Assembly: GCF_022549675.1 (NCBI RefSeq)
Contig: NZ_JAKZGR010000016.1
Location: forward strand, 37,048-101,047
Length of the DNA: 64,000 nucleotides
Origin: Belliella kenyensis
GTDB taxonomy: Bacteria > Bacteroidota > Bacteroidia > Cytophagales > Cyclobacteriaceae
Direction of reading: 5' to 3'
Positions 55,405 to 62,844 of the stretch are shown here, piece after piece. The notes beneath the pieces were generated by a model. The model was given only the letters and a program-made list of their open reading frames with translations. It ran no database searches and was not told the DNA's origin. The first letter of the stretch is position 1. Each line of letters begins with the position of its first letter. Both the position numbers and the translations under genes were made by a program.

Positions 55405-56181
55405 CTATTTTTCAATAATAATGTACCATCCTGCATTTTCCTCATTTCCATTATATTTATTTTGATACAAAAAAACTACTTCCTTTCCCTGCGTATATTC
55501 TTTCGGAACCCTGTAGGAGGACACAACCGTTTGATACCCATGAGACTCACTTAATTTACAGCCTGTTTTAAATATAATATTCTCTTTTGCGAGTTTCAGC
55601 TCCATGAAGGCTTCACCTATCCATAACCAATTTAGTTCCACACCTCCGGTTGTACTTCCAATACCTGCGAATGGATTGAGCCTAGACCAATTATACGTTT
55701 GTTTTGCAAAGTAGCGGATGTATAGCGCTGAGGGTTTCTTGGTAAAATAGTTGGATTCTAGTTCTTTTTCAACCATTTTCCAAGAAGTGTGATGTGGATT
55801 TTCTTCACTGGCTAATGTTCCAAGAATCTCACCTTTTGCATTGAATTTTACCCATTCCCGATTATCAGTAATAAGCTTAATGCCGAAAACGCCTTCACTT
55901 GGATTGTAAAAAACATGAGAATATATTGACCCTGGATACTCTCCTGAATCAATAATAGCTTTTCGTTCTTTTTCTGAAAATAATACCATATCTGAGTTTT
56001 CTTCTACTTGCTGATCTGTCACTCTCATAATCTTGTAATGCGCTGTATCAGCTATCAAGTGAAGATGTGAATACTTTTTGAGCCAAATGGAACTTCTGAA
56101 TTCCCTTATAAATTGGGGGATGAAAACTACTCCTAGTATCAGACTAAAAATTAGAATAGTTATTAACATTGGTTTTTTCAT
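55405..56181 (-). CDS. Unknown membrane-anchored protein, paralogue of the gene at 6140
   Basis: 258 aa with an N-terminal helix (about 4-22, LITILIFSLILGVVFIP) and a soluble domain. It shares with the 277-aa protein at 6140 the motifs YFAKQTYNWS, LWIGEAFMELKL, VPKEYTQGKEVVF and the terminal GWYIIIEK. The pair are clear paralogues without a recognised family. Here the gene has no DUF4153 partner. It lies alone between the LRR gene and the SnoaL-like gene, on the same strand, in the attC-like region. Confidence 0.72.
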   Translation of the reverse strand: MKKPMLITILIFSLILGVVFIPQFIREFRSSIWLKKYSHLHLIADTAHYKIMRVTDQQVEENSDMVLFSEKERKAIIDSGEYPGSIYSHVFYNPSEGVFGIKLITDNREWVKFNAKGEILGTLASEENPHHTSWKMVEKELESNYFTKKPSALYIRYFAKQTYNWSRLNPFAGIGSTTGGVELNWLWIGEAFMELKLAKENIIFKTGCKLSESHGYQTVVSSYRVPKEYTQGKEVVFLYQNKYNGNEENAGWYIIIEK

Positions 56182-56364
56182 AGTTTAGGTTGTCATGTTT
56201 TTTGTTTTTTTATCGGTATCAGTTTTGACTTAAAAAATGCAATAGTGAGCCTGATATCCTATTTTATAGTAATACAAATAGGACCCCAAGAGCACTATAA
56301 AAATTTCTTTGTCTGCCATGTTGCTAAAAAATAATTCGATAATCACTGGCTTTTCCATTTATGG

Positions 56365-56742
56365 CTAAATTTCAATTACGTATGATGTTATTGATTTTAA
56401 AACAGTTGATTTGGTATTCTTAAATACATAAAAATCAGAAAATGCGTATTGTTTTCCGTTTTGCATTTTCATAATTCCGTTGGAAGCTCCTTCTTTTCCA
56501 TGCGACAAGATTTGGTTAATTATTAATTCGGTAACTTTTTTAGATTTCATTTTTTCTAATTCTTCCATAAACTTATCGATTCCATCAATTTTTCTATCTC
56601 CCACTATATTCCAAACAATATCCTCCACAACACATTCGCTAAGAAAATCAACATTTCCTTCTGCAAAGGCAATGTTGAATTTTTTTAAAAATTCCATTTT
56701 GGGTGAATTCCCACAAGTTGGGCTGGAAATAATTTTTGTCAT
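56365..56742 (-). CDS. SnoaL-like/NTF2 family protein
   Basis: 125 aa cone-shaped fold: helix FNIAFAEGNVDFLSECV, IVWNIVGDRKIDGIDKFMEEL, and C-terminal beta strands KQYAFSDFYVFKNTKS. Members bind small hydrophobic molecules or isomerise them, and the ligand here is unknown. No conserved Asp/His pair for isomerase activity is obvious. It is the first gene read after the E2 element, the position of the first gene of a cassette. Confidence 0.75.
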   Translation of the reverse strand: MTKIISSPTCGNSPKMEFLKKFNIAFAEGNVDFLSECVVEDIVWNIVGDRKIDGIDKFMEELEKMKSKKVTELIINQILSHGKEGASNGIMKMQNGKQYAFSDFYVFKNTKSTVLKSITSYVIEI

Positions 56743-56783
56743 TTTTTAATCTTTAATTCATATCCGATTAATTTTTCGATTCT

Positions 56784-56957
56784 TGCCAATCGGGATTCAG
56801 CTTAGAGACGGGCATGTTTGACGCCAGGCAGGTTTTCAGAACCATTCTCTTCCAACCTACTCCCAATTTCTTAAAGATACTAAACTTTCTATTTACTCTG
56901 AACCGCCCGCCTGTCTGCCGACAAAGGCAGGCTGTCTTCCAAAATGATGTTATGGCA
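56784..56957 (-). other. attC-like element E2, carries an inserted mini-hairpin
   Basis: The ends TGCCAATCGGGATTCAGCTT and CAAAATGATGTTATGGCA form an imperfect stem with TGCCA/TGGCA, the AA(T)C/GTT box and an inner GATTCAGCTTaGA arm. The middle carries the block shared with E1 and E3. A 23-bp insert (about 56909-56931) with a small hairpin interrupts the right arm. It starts 13 bp after the stop of the antidote gene (56970). Confidence 0.65.
56909..56932. repeat. Mini-hairpin insertion inside E2
   Basis: GCCTGTCTGCCGACAAAGGC and AGGC follow. Compared with E3, this segment is an extra 23 bp between CTGAACCGCC and GCTGT. Its CCTGxCTG/AAGGCAGG arms resemble the palindrome in the IS110 gene at 62194-62213. 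Confidence 0.6.
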
Positions 56958-56969
56958 TCATTTTTCTTT

Positions 56970-57257
56970 TCACGTGGATAAAGGATCAATTCTTGATTGA
57001 CCACCTCCAGCTTTTGATACTTTCATTATTGTTTCAAATTGTGGCTTCGATCCTGTTGTTGATAAGGCTTTATACAAACTTGGCCTACTCATCCCTGTTT
57101 CTTCTGCTATTTTGGACATACCAATTACTTTTGCGATGTGCCCAAGCGCAACAACTACATCATCATTATCCCCTTCCTCCAATACAGAATTCAAAAATTC
57201 TGCAATCATTTCTGTATTGTCCAAATAATCTGCAATATCAAATTTTGATGTTTCCAA
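56970..57257 (-). CDS. Orphan addiction-module antidote (HigA-like, HI1420 type)
   Basis: 95 aa. The pattern of the family is FDIADYLDNTEMIAEFLNSVLEEGD, VVVALGHIAKVIGMSKIAEETGMSRPSLYKALS, a lambda-repressor-type helix-turn-helix. The usual ending (KVxKALGLKL) is replaced by KVSKAGGGQSRIDPLST, so the C-terminal helix is altered. The RelE-like toxin normally encoded just upstream is missing: 57258-57376 is empty and a CPBP gene comes next. It either acts alone or is a decayed toxin-antitoxin cassette. The attC-like E2 starts 13 bp after it. Confidence 0.78.
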   Translation of the reverse strand: METSKFDIADYLDNTEMIAEFLNSVLEEGDNDDVVVALGHIAKVIGMSKIAEETGMSRPSLYKALSTTGSKPQFETIMKVSKAGGGQSRIDPLST

Positions 57258-57376
57258 ATTTCTACTTGTTGTAATTTACAGATAGAATTTTCTGACTATA
57301 GTAAATGAGTTTTTGTCAGTATTCTGATACACAATTTTGGTTAGTCACTAGCCTAGCATTCATTTAAATACGTACC

Positions 57377-58078
57377 TTACAAACTTGAAATATGTATAAA
57401 TTCTATACTATTTAAAACTAAATGTGCCGTAAAAACCCAAATCAGATTCCCTCTTTTGAGGACAATAATCGCAAGAGGCACACCGACAAAAAGTCCTGTT
57501 AACATGATGTACCAAAATCCCCCGAGCCAATGCATCAAACCAAACATAGCTGATGTAATTACTACGGTTTTTAATTTACTATATTCTTTCAAAAAAATGG
57601 TCATTGCAAAATTCCTATACAGGCTTTCTTCCACAAAAGGAGCTAGGATGACATTGGCTATAAAAAACACCATAGTATGCTTGCCTAATGATGTCATAGC
57701 CTCTCCCGCAGGTACATAGTCTCCAATATGCATTTGTAAAATATGCTGCATAGGTGATAAAAAGTAAATATAAGTTATTGCAATGACTGACCCCGTTACA
57801 ATTCCTCCAATAACATCTATGGGTATCTTACTTTTACATGTTTTCCAGCCATTCTTGAAAATATTAAAACCATATTTTCGTGTAGATGCTAGTAAATAGA
57901 CTAACATCATTATCTGAGCAAACAAAAGTATAAAAGGAATATTTGAATTCATATGCTCAGTAATAACTGATTGATCCAAGCCAATTATTAAATAATAAGT
58001 AATCAGCACGAATAAAATCAACAGAAACCATATGGATGCTAAAATGAGATTCCGCCAAACTGTTCTCAGTGAAGTCAT
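57377..58078 (-). CDS. CPBP family intramembrane metalloprotease
   Basis: 233 aa with six to seven helices. The three catalytic motifs are present: EESLYRNFA (EExxxR, about 149-157), FGLMHWLGGF (FxxxH) and HLVLNSI (HxxxN/B type). CAAX-protease and bacteriocin-processing family, an inner-membrane Glu/His metallo-enzyme. Substrate unknown. It follows the DUF998 gene after 20 bp, suggesting co-transcription with that gene and the Crp/Fnr gene. Confidence 0.87.
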   Translation of the reverse strand: MTSLRTVWRNLILASIWFLLILFVLITYYLIIGLDQSVITEHMNSNIPFILLFAQIMMLVYLLASTRKYGFNIFKNGWKTCKSKIPIDVIGGIVTGSVIAITYIYFLSPMQHILQMHIGDYVPAGEAMTSLGKHTMVFFIANVILAPFVEESLYRNFAMTIFLKEYSKLKTVVITSAMFGLMHWLGGFWYIMLTGLFVGVPLAIIVLKRGNLIWVFTAHLVLNSIEFIHISSL

Positions 58079-58098
58079 ATTAAAAATCTTATTTCATG

Positions 58099-58716
58099 TC
58101 AATGGATTTGTTTCATAAGAGACTGGTAATTGTAAAGCCTAAAAGCGTGGAGTGCTATCCAAAAGAAATATAGTGAAAACACTATTCTTTGACCTACTCC
58201 TGGCATGTCAGTAAAGACAAATGGCCAAGCACCAAAAATTATCGTGAGCCATGTCAATGTCAATGAGATAAAAATAACGGGGCTCCAATAGGCGCTTTCT
58301 CGCATCAGTTTGGGATAGGTAAATGCACCAATGAGAAAAAAAATGTAGCTTCCAAAACTCCCAATGGTATGAAGTATCATGGTTGTGGAAGTTCTGTCAT
58401 CAAAATCACCAGGGAAAATTCCAGAAATAGCCATGAACAAGCCACTTAAAAAAATGCCTATGAGGGGTAATCTGCTACTTGTCTTTTGAGCCATACTTTG
58501 ATAAAGCCCTATCGAAAAAATGGATATCGATACACCCGGAAGAATGTAGCCAAAAATATTCCAATACCACTTGTTGGGTGCGTCTAATGAACCGAGTTCA
58601 CTGACTGCTTTGGTTAAAAAACTGTACTCCGGTCTTTGAGCGGACATGATCATATAAGTCAGACCTAAACATAAAGGTGCTGATAAACCGATTAAACCAA
58701 ATCTTTTGTTTTTCAT
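58099..58716 (-). CDS. DUF998 family membrane protein
   Basis: 205 aa, about six helices: GLIGLSAPLCLGLTYMIM, YWNIFGYILPGVSISIFSIG, IFLSGLFMAISGIFPGD, and a later ILHTIGSFGSYIFFLIGAF. The FPGD...HTIGS spacing is typical of DUF998. Function unknown. It lies 78 bp after the Crp/Fnr gene and 20 bp before the CPBP gene in one direction. Confidence 0.82.
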   Translation of the reverse strand: MKNKRFGLIGLSAPLCLGLTYMIMSAQRPEYSFLTKAVSELGSLDAPNKWYWNIFGYILPGVSISIFSIGLYQSMAQKTSSRLPLIGIFLSGLFMAISGIFPGDFDDRTSTTMILHTIGSFGSYIFFLIGAFTYPKLMRESAYWSPVIFISLTLTWLTIIFGAWPFVFTDMPGVGQRIVFSLYFFWIALHAFRLYNYQSLMKQIH

Positions 58717-58794
58717 CGTCTTTTTTGAATTAAAATTAAAACGATGTAAAATTCTGATTTTCTCAAATAACTAAAATTACCATATGGTAAAAAA

Positions 58795-59376
58795 TCATTT
58801 TTCCCTTCTTATTCTACTTAAACTTTGAGGTGTAATACCAAGATATGATGCTATATGGGATTGTGAAATACGGTTTTGAATGTTTGGAAACTGACATAAT
58901 AAAACTTCATATCGTTGCTTTGCCGTTTTGGTGAGTAAGTCTATTTGTTGCAATTGTTTATCTATAAATGAAGCTTCAGCAGCTACCGTTCTGATGACGC
59001 TTCCTAGAGGTGTGTGTGTAATCTTGTGGTAGCTCTCTTTCGACATTCTGAGCATTCTACAATTTTCAAGAGCTCTTAATTGTAACGGGGTCGATTCATT
59101 TGTAAGTATAGACATATAATCTGAACAGAATTGCCCTTCAAAAGCAAAATCTAAACAAACAAAATTGTTTTCTTTCCATAAAAATAGCCCCACACTTCCT
59201 TCAATTATAAAATAGAAGTATCGTTCAGTAGTATTCTGTTCTTTAACCACTTCTTCTTTACTGAAAGAGACAACAGAACAATGATGAACAAACTCTTCCC
59301 ACGCTTCATTGCGAGTTTGATAGTACTTATCAAATGACGATTTTAAAAATTGAATGTATTGTTTGTTGTCGCTCAT
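58795..59376 (-). CDS. Crp/Fnr family transcriptional regulator
   Basis: 193 aa. The cyclic-nucleotide-binding fold contains FYFIIEGSVGLFLWKENN and FEGQFCSDYMSIL, then a short helix-turn-helix ending ISQSHIASYLGITPQSLSRIRRE. It is related to the regulator at 52340 (the same ASYLGITPxxLSRL), but the Crp cAMP-contacting residues are not visible here either. It leads DUF998 and CPBP genes. The attC-like E3 lies upstream, so it begins the next cassette-like unit. Confidence 0.85.
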   Translation of the reverse strand: MSDNKQYIQFLKSSFDKYYQTRNEAWEEFVHHCSVVSFSKEEVVKEQNTTERYFYFIIEGSVGLFLWKENNFVCLDFAFEGQFCSDYMSILTNESTPLQLRALENCRMLRMSKESYHKITHTPLGSVIRTVAAEASFIDKQLQQIDLLTKTAKQRYEVLLCQFPNIQNRISQSHIASYLGITPQSLSRIRREK

Positions 59377-59409
59377 ATAGGTTTTTAATTGGCAGTTTTT
59401 TTTTCACTG

Positions 59410-59566
59410 GTGGTAACGTGATTCAGCTTTGAGCCAACAGGCAGAACTGTCTGACTCAGCCAGGCTTTCGGAAACGTTCGCTTCCAGCCTACTCCAGACT
59501 TCTTAAAGATACCAAACTTTCAATTTACTCTGAACCGCCAGCTGTATCCAAGGTGATGTTGTGGTG
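59410..59566 (-). other. attC-like element E3
   Basis: About 157 bp. GGTAACGTGATTCAGCTT at one end and ATCCAAGGTGATGTTGTGG at the other give the AAC/GTT box, unpaired spacers (GTGATTCAG, GATCA-type) and inner arms GCTT-GA / TCCAAGG. The shared middle has CTTCCAGCCTACTCC and CTTAAAGATACCAAACTTTC. Outer bases beyond AAC/GTT do not pair. It starts 11 bp after the PIN toxin stop. Confidence 0.7.
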
Positions 59567-59576
59567 TCGTGATTAT

Positions 59577-59984
59577 TTATTCTTGTGAAATGAATTCAGC
59601 CCAAGAAACTATTTTTGTCTTCTCTATCTTCCCTAATACTAATAAGTCAGAATCTCCTTTTACTAAAAAATCTGCTTTACCATCAATCGAAAGACTCAAT
59701 AAGAAATTATCTTTTGGATCCCTACATTCATTGATTTTTGATTCCACCCTTATTAATTCTCCAAAAGTTTCAATTTGGATCAGAAGTGTTTTGATATCTG
59801 ATTTTTTAAAAAATCTTTTGAATTTGGCCCTTTCTGAAACCTCTAAGAACTCTTCAAGCAATTCTTGCGAAAAAATCAGTGTTACTGCCCCAGATTCAAG
59901 AAGGACATCCAATTCCTTTTGTCTTTTGGAGATCAAAAAACTTATCCACAGATTTGTATCTAGAATTACCCTTCTATTTTTCAT
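59577..59984 (-). CDS. PIN domain ribonuclease toxin
   Basis: About 136 aa from the ATG at 59982-59984 (MKNRRVILDTNLWISFL), overlapping the antitoxin end by 11 bp. Metal-binding acidic residues are in place: Asp in ILDTN, Glu in ELLEEFLEV, Asp in RDPKDNFLLSLS and the later KGDSDLL. It is the single-strand RNase type of VapC-like PIN toxins (COG1569), inhibited by the antitoxin encoded just upstream. An in-frame ATG at 60020 would lie deeper in the antitoxin gene and is less likely. The attC-like E3 follows the stop. Confidence 0.88.
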   Translation of the reverse strand: MKNRRVILDTNLWISFLISKRQKELDVLLESGAVTLIFSQELLEEFLEVSERAKFKRFFKKSDIKTLLIQIETFGELIRVESKINECRDPKDNFLLSLSIDGKADFLVKGDSDLLVLGKIEKTKIVSWAEFISQE

Positions 59985-60189
59985 ACCGGGCTTTGCGAAC
60001 TGCTTCAACCTCTTTAGCAATTTCTTCTAAACTTGGGGCTTCATCTGACTTACTCCTGAATTTCTTCAATACTTCAGAAAAAGCATTCTCAGATTTGTCT
60101 TTCTTAATCCTTATCAAATCCAAATTTGCCAAATCTTTCAAAAGGGCTTTGGCCTTAGGATTCAATATATCAACTTTAATAGTTTCCAT
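59974..60189 (-). CDS. Antitoxin of the PIN module
   Basis: 71 aa, charged: METIKVDILNPKAKALLKDL at the start, then a helix with IRIKKDKSENAFSEVLKKF and a flexible acidic tail ending EAVRKARYEK. The shape (a short DNA-binding/dimer part and a toxin-binding tail) suits an antitoxin. It precedes the PIN gene and overlaps it by 11 bp. No distinct family signature, but the order is typical. Confidence 0.8.
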   Translation of the reverse strand: METIKVDILNPKAKALLKDLANLDLIRIKKDKSENAFSEVLKKFRSKSDEAPSLEEIAKEVEAVRKARYEK

Positions 60190-60244
60190 ATTTTTATTCT
60201 TTCTTAAAGATACGAATTTTTTAAATCGGTGGTCATTTTATCAT

Positions 60245-60381
60245 GCACTATAACGGGATTCAGCTTGGAGACGGCGGGCATTCGGAGCACCTCCCTTCCA
60301 GCCTACCCCAATCGTTAACAATATACGAATCTCCTTCTTTCAACGAAACTGTCCGCTGTATCCAAGGTGATGTTATAGTGC
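60245..60381 (-). other. attC-like element E4, best preserved
   Basis: 137 bp with perfect 10-bp outer inverted repeats GCACTATAAC (60245-60254) and GTTATAGTGC (60372-60381). The unpaired spacers are GGGATTCAG and GATGA-type, and the inner arms are CTTGGAGACGGCGGGC / GTCCGCTGTATCCAAGG. The central part differs from E1-E3 (AATATACGAATCTCCTT), as expected for a variable terminal structure. It lies 13 bp after the XRE antitoxin stop. AAC/GTT boxes with spacer and offset inner arms are the attC layout. Confidence 0.75.
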
Positions 60382-60393
60382 GTATTTCCCTAT

Positions 60394-60684
60394 TCAGAGC
60401 TCAATGGAGATTTTCACCTTCCCACCCAATCCCTTTTCAACTATTTCATAAAGGGTTTTCAGTGTTAGATTACTTCCATTGTTTTCAACTCTTGAAATAT
60501 AAGTTCTCTTTTTATCAACTAATTCTGCTAATTGCTCCTGAGTTAGATTCTTATCCTCTCTTGCCTTTTTTAATAGCAAACCAATTTTGAAAGACTCAAA
60601 ATCCCTTTCTAATTCATCCCTGCGTTCGGTTCCTTTGACTCCATACACATCATCTTTGATTTCTTTCCAGCTCTTCGTATTCAT
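60394..60684 (-). CDS. XRE-type antitoxin of the RelE/HigB module
   Basis: 96 aa. A helix-turn-helix runs through LLKKAREDKNLTQEQLAELV and RTYISRVENNGSNLTLKTL, preceded by a charged arm (GTERRDELERDFESFKIG). Antitoxins of HigA type bind the operator and the toxin. It overlaps the toxin gene by 4 bp (ATGA), and the toxin comes first, as in higBA. The attC-like E4 follows. Confidence 0.88.
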   Translation of the reverse strand: MNTKSWKEIKDDVYGVKGTERRDELERDFESFKIGLLLKKAREDKNLTQEQLAELVDKKRTYISRVENNGSNLTLKTLYEIVEKGLGGKVKISIEL

Positions 60685-61049
60685 TTCTTTTTCTTTTTAC
60701 CTTTTTGAACTTCCTTTTCAGCATAATATTCATCCATCAGTCTGGCAGCTTTTTCAATTTCCTTGGTTGGTGTTTTTTGGGTTTTCTTTTGAAAGCCATT
60801 GAGAAGTATCACAAGCTTTCCTTCATCAAAAAAACAAAACACCCTCCATATATTAGATGCCAACTGAACCCTTGCTTCATATAGTCCTTTCTTTGTTTTG
60901 ATAGGTTTCAAGTAAGTCTCCGGAACTCTTTCAAATGTTTCAATCGCTTCAATGACCTTAAAAATCTTATTTTGAACTTTTTCTGTCTGGGCTTTTAAAA
61001 AGTTCTCAAAATGGTCCTGATAAGCAATGACTTCTCTTACTTTTTCCAT
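60681..61049 (-). CDS. RelE/HigB-family toxin
   Basis: 122 aa. The fold of phage-derived Gp49/HigB-like toxins is visible: FLKAQTEKVQNKIFKVIEAI, YLKPIKTKKGLYEARVQLA, IWRVFCFFDEGKLVILLNGF and QKKTQKTPTKEIEKAARLM. These cut mRNA on the ribosome. The C-terminal tail is a run of Lys. It is the first gene of the module with the XRE antitoxin. About 100 bp upstream is the end of the IS110 transposase. Confidence 0.88.
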   Translation of the reverse strand: MEKVREVIAYQDHFENFLKAQTEKVQNKIFKVIEAIETFERVPETYLKPIKTKKGLYEARVQLASNIWRVFCFFDEGKLVILLNGFQKKTQKTPTKEIEKAARLMDEYYAEKEVQKGKKKKK

Positions 61050-61148
61050 AATACAAATGTAACTTTAAAGTTACTATTTTCAAAATTAAAAAACTGATTG
61101 TGCTAGGTTTGGGGTTCTTAATATTATGACTAACGTAATCAAAATCCC

Positions 61149-62518
61149 TCAATTTGAGCTGATTTCGAGGCCTAAATCCTGATTAGTCAGACCGAATTTA
61201 TCGATTTGCTTTTTAATTCTTTTAACTAATCCCAACTTTCTTTTCTGATCCAGAAATAGATATCCTTCTGGATTGACATATGGCTCTCCTTTCACTACCA
61301 TGTTCCAGATAATCACTGCAAGCTTTCTTGCTGTGGCACTGATGGCAGATACTCTACCTTTTCTAAAGCTTATCCTTTGGAAAAAGTCCCTCAAGGGTGT
61401 TGAGTCTTTCAAGTTCCCGATGGCATTGGCCGCATTCCTTAAGGCTATTTTAAGTCTGTTGCTTCCTTTCGGTATTTTGCTAGAAAGAACTTTACCACCA
61501 CTTACTTTATTGTTTGGGGCAAGCCTAAGCCAAGAAGCAAAGTGCTTGGCTGTTTTAAACTTCTTGATTCCCTCCATGCCTACTTCACTCATCAATGCCA
61601 AAACTGTAGAAAAGCTCATCCCCTCAATGGCCAGAAGGTCCGTACCTTCAAACATCTGATAGGCTTTTAAATTCATATCGATATCTTTTGGGGTATTCTT
61701 ATTTACTCTTTTATGGGGTTTTGATTCGAGGTAGTGTTCTCGCTTATTATCATCCGAATCGATGATTTCATTCAGCTTTTTCTCTATCTCCTTATCACAA
61801 TCTTCAATTTTCATTCGAAGGTGATCATAAGTGTCCAGCTCCTGTTTTAAGGCAAAAAGGTAATCCTTCCTTCCATTACTTTGTAAGGCAGCTGCTATCT
61901 CTTCCTCACTCTTTCTGCAATTCCCATGTCGGAGTGAAGCCAGCTTCTTTGGATCTGTTTCGCCCTCACAGATTGCTCTGATGATCAGCAGTCCAGTAAG
62001 CCCACATATATCATTTACAACTACATCCAATCGGAAGTTTAATAGCCTTAGATATCTCTGCATTTTCTTTGATGCTGCAGCAGCTGAATGAAGTAAATTT
62101 GATCTGTGTCTGCAGTAAGTCCTTAACTCCTCTGTCTGTCCATCAGGCAAAAAACTTCCAGTTAATAACCCCAATGTATGTAGTTTTTGGATCCCTGCCT
62201 GACGGCAGGCAGGCACTGACAGTCCATGACATCACTCTTTTTTCCTTTGATATTCTTGGTGAACTTACCATTACAGAGTATCAGATGGAATCCCCGTGAA
62301 AGTAATACGGCATAGAGATTTTGCCAATAGGTACCAGTACTTTCCATTGCTATAGTCCTCACATTCCTTTCCTTCAACCAATCTGCCATAGCAAACAAAT
62401 CCTGGTTGAATACCCCAAATTCCCGAACATCATGCTCGGTTTGACCTACTGCTACCCAGTGGGAGCGACTGCCGACATCACATGCGAAGCATTCATCGAC
62501 ACCAATTAAAAATATCAC
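61149..62518 (-). pseudogene. IS110-family transposase, split by a 20-bp palindrome
   Basis: Two frames form one transposase. The first (62162-62518) holds the N-terminal RuvC-like DEDD part, with CDVGSRSHWVAVG and AMESTGTYWQNLYAVL, up to KSDVMDCQ. The second (61149-62216) continues WIQKLHTLGLLTGSFLPDG and contains the C-terminal transposase_20 domain (AIEGMSFSTVLALMSEVG, WLRLAPNNKVSGGKVLS), with the catalytic Ser in the SGG part. Removing the 20 bp at 62194-62213 restores DCQ-WIQKL, the normal junction of this family. The element is thus inactivated unless frameshifting occurs. The second frame's MPACRQAG start is an artefact of the palindrome. Confidence 0.92.
62194..62213. repeat. 20-bp palindrome inserted in the IS110 transposase
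   Basis: CCTGCCTG-ACGG-CAGGCAGG is an 8-bp perfect stem with a 4-base loop. Deleting it joins GGATC and CACTGACA and restores the transposase frame. No target duplication is evident. Confidence 0.9.
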
Positions 62519-62790
62519 TAGGAGATAATTCCCGCAGCCTGCGGATTGACGACTTCCATGGAGATAGATTCTTGTTCCATTTGATTAAGAATTGATAGAT
62601 CTCTCAGGGGATGTGCTTTTGGCTAGAAAATATTCTGAACGGGGTATCTGGCTTTTTAAAGACAAATCCGCCACTGAAATCATCGCAAGCATCCCAACCA
62701 GAATGACGCCCGTGCTCTTCGATTACTCGAGGGCAACATTTCTTAAATCGGCCTTGCTGAGAGACCAGTAATTTACAAAAAATCTTGCCA
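62519..62790 (-). ncRNA. Possible bridge-RNA region of the IS110 element
   Basis: A non-coding 5' region of about 270 bp next to the transposase start, the place and size of the IS110 bridge RNA. Local hairpins are seen (for example CCCGCAGCCTGCGG around 62530-62545). No loop assignment was made. Confidence 0.35.
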
Positions 62791-62844
62791 TGATGCTGTC
62801 CTGCGTTAGCTTACGAAATCAACTTTTTAAAAGTAGGGGGAATT

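Larger units (their letters stand above)
61100..62790 (-). mobile_element. IS110-family insertion sequence, ends not resolved
   Basis: The transposase occupies 61149-62518. About 270 bp without a gene precede it (62519-62790, upstream on the minus strand) and about 50-100 bp follow it. In IS110 elements the non-coding end next to the transposase start encodes the bridge RNA. IS110 elements lack inverted repeats, so the boundaries given are approximate. Its location between a toxin-antitoxin module and an attC-like site is notable, because the related IS1111 group is known to insert at attC sites. Confidence 0.6.

Noticed and set aside
61149..62518. Programmed frameshifting in the IS110 transposase
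   Set aside because: The break is explained fully by a 20-bp palindromic insert. IS110 elements normally have one continuous frame.
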